The notes under the pieces were generated by a model. It was not told where the DNA came from, did no database searches, and saw only the letters and a program-made list of their open reading frames with translations. From positions 1-6,323 of the forward strand of contig JALULU010000342.1 in assembly GCA_027040585.1 (NCBI GenBank): a stretch of 6,323 nt of DNA, given 5' to 3'. This DNA is from Acidobacteriota bacterium (GTDB lineage Bacteria; Acidobacteriota; JAAYUB01; JAMOQF01). Of the stretch, positions 1 to 6,106 are shown piece by piece. The translations under genes were made by a program, and so were the position numbers. The first letter of the stretch is position 1. The number at the start of each line of letters is the position of its first letter.

Positions 1-1170
1 GGAGACTTTATTAAGGGAGTAGTTCTTGAATCTAAAAGAAAGAGTGCAATTGTAGAGGTTGGTAAGTATACTGCTACAATAACCCCTGCAGATATAAAGT
101 GGACTCATTACAGAAGGGTAGACAGCGTTTTACATAAAGGGGATATTGCCTATTTTGAAGTGATTTCAGTTGACAACAGTTTAAACAGGTTAAAATTGAA
201 ATTGTCCCAATATCCAGAAGTACAGGGTGCATTCCTTGCAATTGACAATAAAACAGGTGCAATAAAGGCAATGGTTGGGGGGTATGATTTTGAGAAGTCA
301 AAATTTAATAGGGCAATGCAGGCAAAGCGGCAAACTGGTTCAAGTTTTAAGCCCTTTGTATATACAACTGCACTTTTAAATGGATATTCTCCTGATGATA
401 CAATTTTAGACAAGCCCTTTACCATTGTTACGGAAACAGGAGAAGAATATTCACCAAAAAATTACGACCATAAGTATAAAGGACTTATAACCCTTAGACA
501 GGCACTTGCTGAGTCAAGAAATGTCCCCGCTGTTAGACTTGGTGTTATGGTGGGAATTGAAAATGTGATACAGACAGCAAGGAAATTTGGGATAACTGCA
601 CCACTCTATCCGTTTCCCTCAACTGCACTTGGAGCATCTGAAGTACCTGTTTATCAAATGGTATCGGCTTATACAGTCTTCCCGAATGAAGGTATAAGGG
701 CAAAGCCATTTTTCATCTCAAGGATTGAGGATAGAAATGGAAATATAATTGAAAAGCATGAACCCATATATTCAAAGGTAATACCTGTAAGGGTTGCACA
801 TGAAATGATTTCAATGCTCAGGGGAGTTGTAAAGTATGGAACTTCTGTAAAAGCAAAGGTGTTAAATGCTGAAGTTGCAGGGAAAACTGGAACTACAAAT
901 AATTTTACTGATACGTGGTTTATAGGATTTAATCCTTCTTTAACTGCCGGTGTTTGGGTTGGCTTTGATGAGAAGAAGAGTCTTGGAGATAAAGAAACTG
1001 GTTCAAGGGACGCACTTCCAATATGGATAAACTTTATGAAGGTATATCTTAAGAATCATGGGGACGAAAAATTTCCAGCTGATACAGATCCTGGGCCAAG
1101 ACCTCATCCATTAAACCCTGATAAAAATGGAAATAACCCGAATAAAAAAATAATTGAAGAAAATATATAA
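1..1170 (+). CDS. mrcA: Class A penicillin-binding protein (PBP1A type), 3' part: OB-like and transpeptidase domains
   Basis: The reading frame is open from the first base, so the gene begins upstream; 389 residues are visible. Residues 1 to about 55 look like the OB-like domain (PCB_OB) inserted between the glycosyltransferase and transpeptidase domains of PBP1A proteins. The DD-transpeptidase follows with all three active-site motifs: SSFK at 114-117 (catalytic Ser114), SRN at 172-174 and KTGT at 295-298. It should cross-link peptidoglycan stem peptides on the outer face of the cytoplasmic membrane. The membrane anchor and GT51 domain expected at the N terminus lie outside the window, so bifunctionality is inferred from the family. 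The C-terminal tail of about 30 residues is rich in Pro, Asn and Lys and probably disordered. The in-frame GTG at 160 falls inside the OB-to-transpeptidase junction and is not a start. The stop is TAA at 1168, with mtnA 17 bp further on. Assignment to PBP1A rather than another class A PBP rests on the OB-like domain. Confidence 0.93.
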   Translation, partial: GDFIKGVVLESKRKSAIVEVGKYTATITPADIKWTHYRRVDSVLHKGDIAYFEVISVDNSLNRLKLKLSQYPEVQGAFLAIDNKTGAIKAMVGGYDFEKSKFNRAMQAKRQTGSSFKPFVYTTALLNGYSPDDTILDKPFTIVTETGEEYSPKNYDHKYKGLITLRQALAESRNVPAVRLGVMVGIENVIQTARKFGITAPLYPFPSTALGASEVPVYQMVSAYTVFPNEGIRAKPFFISRIEDRNGNIIEKHEPIYSKVIPVRVAHEMISMLRGVVKYGTSVKAKVLNAEVAGKTGTTNNFTDTWFIGFNPSLTAGVWVGFDEKKSLGDKETGSRDALPIWINFMKVYLKNHGDEKFPADTDPGPRPHPLNPDKNGNNPNKKIIEENI

Positions 1171-1177
1171 AGATTTT

Positions 1178-1183
1178 GGAGGA
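1178..1183 (+). promoter_or_regulatory. Strong Shine-Dalgarno for mtnA (GGAGGA)
   Basis: GGAGGA lies just after the PBP stop codon and 4 bp before ATG 1188. Its position decides the mtnA start: an upstream in-frame TTG at 1176 overlaps the motif itself, and GTG 1185 is only one base away, so neither could be served by it. ATG 1188 is the sensible choice. Confidence 0.75.
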
Positions 1184-1187
1184 AGTG

Positions 1188-2231
1188 ATGTTTTACACCA
1201 TCAAATGGACAGATGATGGAATTTCAATGATTGACCAGAGGCTTTTACCTTCAGTTGAGGTTTACCATCTATATAAAAGTTACACCGAAGTTGCGGAGGC
1301 AATAACTGAAATGGTAATTAGGGGTGCACCTGCCATAGGTGTCGCAGCTGCAATGGGGATAGCCCTTGGAGTAAAAAATTTAGATGAAAGAATTTCAAAA
1401 GATAAACTTGAAAGGGAATTTTTAAAGATTTGTGAGGATTTTTCTAAAACGAGGCCCACTGCAGTTAATCTTTTTTGGGCAATAGATAGGATGAAAAGGA
1501 AATTTTATGAACTGCTTAAAAGTGATATAGAAATTGATGACATAAAGAAGAAATTAGTTAAAGAAGCTTTAAAGATACATGAAGAAGATGTTTTTTCCAA
1601 TAAAAAAATGGGTCAGATTGGACAACTTTTAATTAGAAATAACTGGACTATTTTAACTCATTGTAATGCTGGAGCACTTGCCACAGGAGGTTATGGAACA
1701 GCTGTTGGGGTAATCAGGGCAGCGTGGGAATATAGTAAAAAGATAAGGGTTTTTGTGGATGAGACAAGGCCCTATCTTCAAGGAGCAAGACTTACAGCAT
1801 GGGAACTTGTAAAACTTGGAATCCCCGCAACATTAATTACTGACAATATGGCTGGTCACTTTATGAAAAGTGGAGAAATTGACTGTGTTATAGTGGGTGC
1901 AGATAGAATTGCCACAAATGGGGATGTCGCAAATAAAATAGGTACATATGGACTTTCTGTACTTGCTAAGGAAAATATGATACCATTTTTTGTTGCAGCT
2001 CCAGTTTCCACAATTGATTTTAACATTAAGTGTGGATATGAAATACCCATTGAAAATAGAAATAGAAGAGAAGTTACCCATATAAAAAACATTCAAATAG
2101 CACCAGATGGTGTGAATGTTGAAAATCCAGCCTTTGATGTAACACCCAATGGAAATGTTTCGGCAATTATAACTGAAAAAGGAATTTTAAGACCTCCTTA
2201 TGAACTTTCAATTGGAGGCCTTAAGAAGTAG
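1188..2231 (+). CDS. mtnA: S-methyl-5-thioribose-1-phosphate isomerase (MtnA)
   Basis: The product, 347 residues from ATG 1188, matches the usual MtnA length. MtnA converts 5-methylthioribose-1-phosphate to the ribulose-1-phosphate in the cytosolic methionine salvage pathway. Family signatures seen are RGAPAIG (45-51), HCNAGALATGGYGTA with the catalytic Cys at 159, the DETRPYLQGARLTAWEL stretch, DNMAGHFM, and GADRIATNGDVANKIGT with the catalytic Asp at 239. These match Cys160 and Asp240 described for the Bacillus subtilis enzyme. The intact Cys/Asp pair and the full N-terminal domain favour MtnA over the related eIF2B-alpha or ribose-1,5-bisphosphate isomerase families. The in-frame TTG 1176 and GTG 1185 would add four or one residues but conflict with the ribosome binding site. 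No other salvage gene (mtnK, mtnP, mtnB, mtnD) is visible. The stop TAG overlaps the tsaD start by one base, which points to translational coupling. Confidence 0.95.
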   Translation: MFYTIKWTDDGISMIDQRLLPSVEVYHLYKSYTEVAEAITEMVIRGAPAIGVAAAMGIALGVKNLDERISKDKLEREFLKICEDFSKTRPTAVNLFWAIDRMKRKFYELLKSDIEIDDIKKKLVKEALKIHEEDVFSNKKMGQIGQLLIRNNWTILTHCNAGALATGGYGTAVGVIRAAWEYSKKIRVFVDETRPYLQGARLTAWELVKLGIPATLITDNMAGHFMKSGEIDCVIVGADRIATNGDVANKIGTYGLSVLAKENMIPFFVAAPVSTIDFNIKCGYEIPIENRNRREVTHIKNIQIAPDGVNVENPAFDVTPNGNVSAIITEKGILRPPYELSIGGLKK

Positions 2232-3232
2232 TGTATATTCTTTCTTTTGAAAGTTCGTGTGATGATACTTCAGTGGCTCTTTTAAAGGATAATAAGGTTT
2301 TGTGTTGTGAGGTATCTTCACAGGTTAAAATACATTCTCAATTTGGTGGTGTTGTTCCTGAAATTGCATCTCGTGAGCACCTCAGAAATATTGACTTTGT
2401 TTTAAATGAGGTTTTAAAAAAGTCAGAGATTTCCCTTAATAAAATTGACCTATTTGCAAGTACTTATGCTCCCGGTTTAATTGGCTCATTGCTTGTGGGC
2501 TTAAATTTTGCGAAATCCCTTGCCTATTATTTTAAAAAGCCATTTTTGGGTATAAATCACCTTGAGGGACATTTTTTTTCCCCTTTTATTGAAAATAAAG
2601 ATATTGAGTATCCCGTACTTTCTCTTATAGTTTCAGGGGGACATACCTCAATTTATTTTTCGAAAGAACCCCTTAAATATGAACTTTTATGTAGTACAAG
2701 AGACGATGCAGCTGGAGAAGCATTTGACAAAATTTCAAAATTGCTTGGTCTTGGCTATCCCGGTGGTCCTGTAATAGATAAAATTTATATGGAAAATGAA
2801 AATGTTAAACCTATAAAATTTCCAATGCCAAAAATTTCAGATGGGAGCAATGCCTTTAGTTACAGTGGGCTTAAAACAAGGTTTTTAATGGAGTATGGCA
2901 AACTTGAAAATAAAAACTTAAATGATGAAAATGTTATTTCACTTATAAGGGGAGCAGAGGAGGGAATAGTTAATCAGCTTTTAAAATATCTAAAAATTTT
3001 TTCAGAGAAATATGATCCCAAAACAATAACACTAAGCGGTGGGGTAGCCTGCAATTCACTTTTGAGAAGAAAGGTAAGGGAAATTTTTGAAAAAAGGTTT
3101 AATCTTGGAATTCCATCTCCTTTTTATTCAACTGATAACGCTGCAATGATAGGTTACGCAGCGTATATGAGGTTTAAAAAGGGTTTTAGATCACCTCTCT
3201 CTTTAAATGCTAAATCTTCTCTTGAACTTTAG
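2231..3232 (+). CDS. tsaD: tRNA N6-threonylcarbamoyladenosine transferase subunit TsaD
   Basis: The product is 333 residues, about the usual bacterial TsaD length. With TsaB and TsaE, TsaD transfers the threonylcarbamoyl group from TsaC-made threonylcarbamoyl-AMP to A37 of ANN-decoding tRNAs, in the cytosol. It has the ASKHA-fold kinase-like pattern: an N terminus of the FESSCDDTSVALL type, HLEGH with metal ligands His110 and His114, SGGHTS at 135-140, a YPGGP loop, FSYSGLKT, SGGVACN at 269-275 and the metal Asp302 in STDNAAMIG. The C terminus is the usual SLNAK type. The GTG start shares its G with the mtnA TAG stop. A GGAGG at 2214-2218 lies 12 bp upstream, rather far, so translation probably depends partly on ribosomes finishing mtnA. 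It is the last gene before the 363-bp gap. The tsaB, tsaC and tsaE partners are not in the window. Confidence 0.96.
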   Translation: MYILSFESSCDDTSVALLKDNKVLCCEVSSQVKIHSQFGGVVPEIASREHLRNIDFVLNEVLKKSEISLNKIDLFASTYAPGLIGSLLVGLNFAKSLAYYFKKPFLGINHLEGHFFSPFIENKDIEYPVLSLIVSGGHTSIYFSKEPLKYELLCSTRDDAAGEAFDKISKLLGLGYPGGPVIDKIYMENENVKPIKFPMPKISDGSNAFSYSGLKTRFLMEYGKLENKNLNDENVISLIRGAEEGIVNQLLKYLKIFSEKYDPKTITLSGGVACNSLLRRKVREIFEKRFNLGIPSPFYSTDNAAMIGYAAYMRFKKGFRSPLSLNAKSSLEL

Positions 3233-3255
3233 CTTTAAAATTTTTTAATTTTTAT

Positions 3256-3425
3256 GTACCTGACTCAATTTTCAACCGCTATTTTTTTTAATAATTTTTC
3301 ATTTAGTTTTACTACCCATTTTCATATACCGGTCTGTCCCTATTATTTTTTTCTCATAGTTGAGGCCTGACCCCCAAATTTTGTTCTCTTTTTTATTGTC
3401 GAGGTCTGTCCCCATCATTTTTCAC
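3256..3425 (-). repeat. Degenerate repeat array, GGYCTGWCCC-type motif, four copies
   Basis: On the + strand the copies are GTACCTGACTCAATT (3256-3270), CCGGTCTGTCCCTATTATT (3329-3347), TGAGGCCTGACCCCCAAATT (3361-3380) and GAGGTCTGTCCCCATCATTT (3401-3420). The CTG cores start at 3260, 3334, 3367 and 3406, giving steps of 74, 33 and 39 bp, so the first step is about twice the others. Copies alternate between CCTGAC and TCTGTC forms. Each is followed by a T-rich stretch, usually beginning ATTTT. Read on the minus strand the motif is GGGGACAGACCTC or GGGGTCAGGCCTC. From memory, such motifs recur around REP-associated Y1 transposase genes in several phyla; this could not be verified here. The minus orientation is a choice based on that resemblance and on purine richness. 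Confidence 0.6.
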
Positions 3426-3441
3426 TAATTTCTTCCCATTG

Positions 3442-3525
3442 ATGGCTCTTAACCATGAAGAACTTCCCACAGAAATTGTGCCTCACAGAAATTGTGCCTG
3501 GCACCATCATAAATTTTTAATGATG
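3442..3525. repeat. Run of six short adjacent inverted repeats
   Basis: Inverted repeats tile this stretch almost end to end: ATGG/CCAT (3442-3456), GAAG/CTTC (3457-3466), CACA/TGTG (3468-3480 and again 3484-3496), GTGCC/GGCAC with a one-base centre (3494-3504), and CATCAT/ATGATG (3505-3525). In addition TGATGG at 3440-3445 can pair with CCATCA at 3504-3509, closing the whole segment. Individual arms are only 4-6 bp, which chance can produce, so the signal lies in the dense packing. None is followed by a U-tract in the manner of a terminator. Confidence 0.45.
3468..3499. repeat. Perfect tandem repeat, 2 x 16 bp
   Basis: CACAGAAATTGTGCCT occurs twice without interruption (3468-3483 and 3484-3499). 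Each unit contains an inverted repeat, CACA and TGTG around a 5-bp centre. The pair starts 128 bp upstream of the mutS start. Two identical dyads spaced 16 bp apart could be binding sites, but replication slippage or part of a decayed repetitive element explains it equally well. Confidence 0.85.
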
Positions 3526-3554
3526 TGGAAAGAAGTATAAAAATTTGTTAAGAT
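3526..3554 (+). promoter_or_regulatory. Possible sigma-70-type promoter for mutS-tadA
   Basis: TGGAAA (3526-3531) and TAAGAT (3549-3554), 17 bp apart, each match four of six consensus positions and would leave a leader of roughly 35 bases before mutS. An alternative -10 is TATAAA at 3536-3541, which has only a T-rich -35 region. The case rests mainly on position: mutS follows a 363-bp gap and needs a promoter nearby. Matches this weak are common in AT-rich DNA. Confidence 0.22.
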
Positions 3555-3595
3555 TATTTTTAACTATCCTTAGTCTACGAAATAGTTGGTGAGTA

Positions 3596-6106
3596 ATGTC
3601 TCAAAAAAAAATCACACCAATGATGAAACAGTATTTTGACATAAAAAAGAAACTCCCAAATATTTTGCTTTTTTTCAGAATGGGAGATTTTTATGAGATG
3701 TTTTACGACGATGCAATAATTGCCTCAAAAGAACTTGAAATTGCCCTTACCACAAGGGATAAAAAAAATAACATTCCCATGTGTGGCGTGCCATACCATG
3801 CAGTAAATAACTATATTTCTAAATTGATTAAAAAAGGATATAAGGTAGCGATTTGTGAACAACTTGAGGAACCAGTACCGGGAAAAATTGTAAAAAGGGA
3901 TATTGTTAAAATTGTTACTCCGGGAACAGTTGTGGATGAAATAAGTTTAGACCCCAAGGAAAACAATTTTCTTGCGTCTTTTTACTACGATACAAATGGT
4001 GGAAGTCTCTGTTTCTCAGATGTTTCCACTGGAGAATTTTATATAGTTTCTTTAAAGGGAGAAAGTTTTTATGATGATTTAAAAATTGAGCTGGGACATT
4101 ATAAACCGTCTGAGTTAATAGTTTTAAGTGATAAAAAGAGCATAATAGATAAGATAAAGATTGAGGATTCTTTTTTCGAAGATGTGAATGTAACTGAAGT
4201 TGAGGATTATTTTTTTGAATATGAGTATTCACTTTTTAAAATAAAGAAGTATTTTGGGGAACATTCAATTGAGGGATTTGGTATATCAGAGGATAGATGT
4301 GCAATTATAACCTTTGGAGCGATTATAAGTTATATTGAGGTAAATAACCCCCTTATATTAAAACAGCCAATAACAGTTAGTTATTATCTACCCCATTCAT
4401 TTTTAAAGATGGATACTGAGACAATAAGAAATCTTGAACTTGTAAAATCAATAGATGGGAATAAAAAAAGATCCCTGCTTGGTGTGCTTGATGAGACCAG
4501 GACAAATATGGGGGGAAGACTTTTAAAAAATTGGATATTAAGACCACTTTATAATTTAAAGGAAATAAAGAAGAGACAGGAATGTGTGTCTGAACTTTAC
4601 AATTCTTTTGATAATAGAAGGAGTCTTAAAAATCTTTTAGAGAAAATAGATGATTTGGATAGACTTATTTCCCGTATTACTTCAGGAAATGTACTTCCCA
4701 TAAATTTAATTTCACTTAAACACTCCTTAAAAATTTTTCCTGATATTAAGAATTTTATTTCTCTTTTAAAAAGTAAACGTTTTAAAGAAATGTTGGATAG
4801 GTTTGAAATATTAGATGATATTGTAAAAACTATTGATGATACACTTTATGAAGGGGAAGAACTCTATTTTTCCAGTAATTTTAAGATAAAACCTGGTTGT
4901 GATGCTGAACTTGATGAGTTAAGAAAAATAGCAAGTAGTGGGAAAGACTATTTACTTCAACTTGAACAAAGAGAAAAAGAGAGGACAGGTATTAATTCTT
5001 TAAAAATAAAATACAATAAAGTTTTTGGTTATTACATTGAAATTACAAAATCAAATCTAAATTTGGTGCCAGATAATTACATAAGAAAACAGACTCTTGT
5101 AAATGCTGAAAGGTTTATTACCCCTGAACTTAAGGAGTTTGAAGAAAAAATTGAAAGTGCTGAAACTAAGATTGAGGAGATCGAAAAGAAGATTTTTAAT
5201 GATTTAAAGAAATTTATAATTGAAAATTCAGAGAGGATATTGAGATGTTCAAAAATTATTGCTGAGATAGATGTTTTCCTTTCACTTTCTGAAGTTGCTG
5301 TGAAGAATAATTATGTTTGTCCTCAAGTAAATGAAGAAAATGTTATTGAAATTAAAAATGGCCGACATCCTATCATTGAGAAGTTTGAAGATAATTTTAT
5401 TCCCAATGATTTAAATATAGGTAATAAAGATGCCACATTGATGATTTTAACGGGTCCCAATATGGGTGGAAAATCCACATATTTAAGGCAAAATGGCCTA
5501 ATAGTTGTAATGGCGCAGATGGGAAGTTTTATACCGGCGATATCTGGTAAAATTGGTATTGTCGATCAAATTTTCACAAGGGTTGGTGCAAGCGATAATA
5601 TTTCAATGGGAAAGTCAACGTTTATGGTTGAAATGCTTGAAACAGCTAATATTTTAAACACCTGTACCCCAAGAAGCCTCGTTCTGCTTGATGAAGTGGG
5701 TAGAGGCACTTCCACTTTTGATGGCTTATCAATTGCGTGGGCAGTAGCTGAATATCTTGTTAATAGTGAAATCCATCGAGCAAAGGTTTTATTTGCAACA
5801 CATTACCATGAACTTACAAAGCTTGAAAAATTGTATCCTGCTGTGAAAAACTACAGCGTAGCGGTTAAAGAGACAAAAACGGGAATAGTTTTTTTGAGAA
5901 GGGTGGTAAGGGGACCTGCAAGTAAAAGTTATGGAATTGAAGTTGCAAAACTTGCTGGATTACCTTCAGATGTGATTTTACGTGCTGAAGAGATTTTAAA
6001 AAAGCTTGAGAGAAGAAAAATAGACCTTGCAAAATATCAAAAAAGGGAAATTGAAGATGAGATGAAAAGATTTGAAAGGGGGCGGACTCTATTTGATATA
6101 CGTTGA
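3596..6106 (+). CDS. mutS: DNA mismatch repair protein MutS
   Basis: The product, 836 residues, is of normal MutS1 length. MutS binds base mismatches and small loops as a dimer and, after ATP exchange, signals to MutL. The mismatch-reading motif is GDFYEMF, with wedge Phe32 and Glu34 (Phe36 and Glu38 in E. coli). Connector, lever and clamp domains follow, with a charged coiled-coil-like stretch near 515-545. The ATPase contains Walker A GPNMGGKST (620-628, Lys626), the SMGKSTFMVEM signature, Walker B LVLLDEVGRGTSTFDG (Asp699, Glu700) and THYHEL with His736. A helix-turn-helix region of the GLPSDVILRAEEILKKL type follows, then a short charged tail ending RTLFDIR. ATG 3596 gives the normal MutS N terminus. 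Its ribosome binding site is weak: GGTGAG lies only 2 bp before the ATG. The intact FxE motif separates it from MutS2. The tail lacks a long tetramerisation domain like that of E. coli. mutL is not visible. Confidence 0.98.
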   Translation: MSQKKITPMMKQYFDIKKKLPNILLFFRMGDFYEMFYDDAIIASKELEIALTTRDKKNNIPMCGVPYHAVNNYISKLIKKGYKVAICEQLEEPVPGKIVKRDIVKIVTPGTVVDEISLDPKENNFLASFYYDTNGGSLCFSDVSTGEFYIVSLKGESFYDDLKIELGHYKPSELIVLSDKKSIIDKIKIEDSFFEDVNVTEVEDYFFEYEYSLFKIKKYFGEHSIEGFGISEDRCAIITFGAIISYIEVNNPLILKQPITVSYYLPHSFLKMDTETIRNLELVKSIDGNKKRSLLGVLDETRTNMGGRLLKNWILRPLYNLKEIKKRQECVSELYNSFDNRRSLKNLLEKIDDLDRLISRITSGNVLPINLISLKHSLKIFPDIKNFISLLKSKRFKEMLDRFEILDDIVKTIDDTLYEGEELYFSSNFKIKPGCDAELDELRKIASSGKDYLLQLEQREKERTGINSLKIKYNKVFGYYIEITKSNLNLVPDNYIRKQTLVNAERFITPELKEFEEKIESAETKIEEIEKKIFNDLKKFIIENSERILRCSKIIAEIDVFLSLSEVAVKNNYVCPQVNEENVIEIKNGRHPIIEKFEDNFIPNDLNIGNKDATLMILTGPNMGGKSTYLRQNGLIVVMAQMGSFIPAISGKIGIVDQIFTRVGASDNISMGKSTFMVEMLETANILNTCTPRSLVLLDEVGRGTSTFDGLSIAWAVAEYLVNSEIHRAKVLFATHYHELTKLEKLYPAVKNYSVAVKETKTGIVFLRRVVRGPASKSYGIEVAKLAGLPSDVILRAEEILKKLERRKIDLAKYQKREIEDEMKRFERGRTLFDIR
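6075..6082 (+). promoter_or_regulatory. Likely Shine-Dalgarno for tadA within the mutS 3' end
   Basis: AAAGGGGG lies 10 bp before TTG 6093. No comparable purine stretch precedes ATG 6114, whose upstream sequence is TTGAAAATTTT. The site therefore favours the TTG start, although it is not a perfect GGAGG. Confidence 0.5.

Larger units (their letters stand above)
3233..3595. other. 363-bp intergenic region with degenerate repeats; no convincing gene
   Basis: This is the only sizeable gap in an otherwise closely packed segment. Positions 3233-3255 are AT-rich with no GC-rich hairpin, so no classical intrinsic terminator for the tsaD unit can be pointed to. Positions 3256-3425 hold four degenerate CTGWC-centred motifs in T-rich sequence. 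Positions 3440-3525 hold a tandem 16-bp repeat and a series of short inverted repeats. Positions 3526-3595 are AT-rich and must include the mutS leader. Only very short open frames occur (21 residues on +, 31 on -), neither with a ribosome binding site. Left and right halves may be parts of one decayed element; that is inference. Confidence 0.8.

Noticed and set aside
160..1170. GTG at 160 as the start of a short transpeptidase gene
   Set aside because: The frame is open and conserved-looking back to base 1 with OB-like domain sequence, so the GTG is an internal Val codon of a gene that begins before the window.
1833..2096. Minus-strand open frames opposite mtnA, and similar ones at 74-425 and 3915-4232
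   Set aside because: All are antisense to strongly conserved coding sequence, lack recognisable domains and ribosome binding sites, and have compositions expected of shadows.
3233..3256. Intrinsic terminator after tsaD
   Set aside because: There are T-runs and a TTAAAATTTTTTAA near-palindrome, but no GC-containing stem, so it cannot be told from ordinary AT-rich sequence.
3329..3425. CRISPR-like array from roughly 36-bp periodicity
   Set aside because: The repeated core is only about 10-13 bp and degenerate, the spacing is uneven, the intervening sequence is low-complexity T-rich, and no cas gene is present.
3415..3510. Minus-strand 31-codon open frame ending one base before the repeat copy at 3401-3413
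   Set aside because: It has two ATGs at its start but no ribosome binding site, runs through the tandem repeat in shifting frames, and its product (starting MMVPGTISV) matches nothing I recognise. A decayed transposase end is conceivable but cannot be supported.
3455..3520. Plus-strand 21-codon open frame (MKNFPQKLCL...)
   Set aside because: No ribosome binding site, composed mostly of the tandem repeat and palindromes, and no recognisable features. A leader peptide for mutS would be speculation.
3233..3595. Riboswitch, tRNA or other known RNA in the gap
   Set aside because: No tRNA cloverleaf, T-loop GTTCRA context or recognisable riboswitch core (such as SAM, TPP or cobalamin elements) could be seen on either strand.
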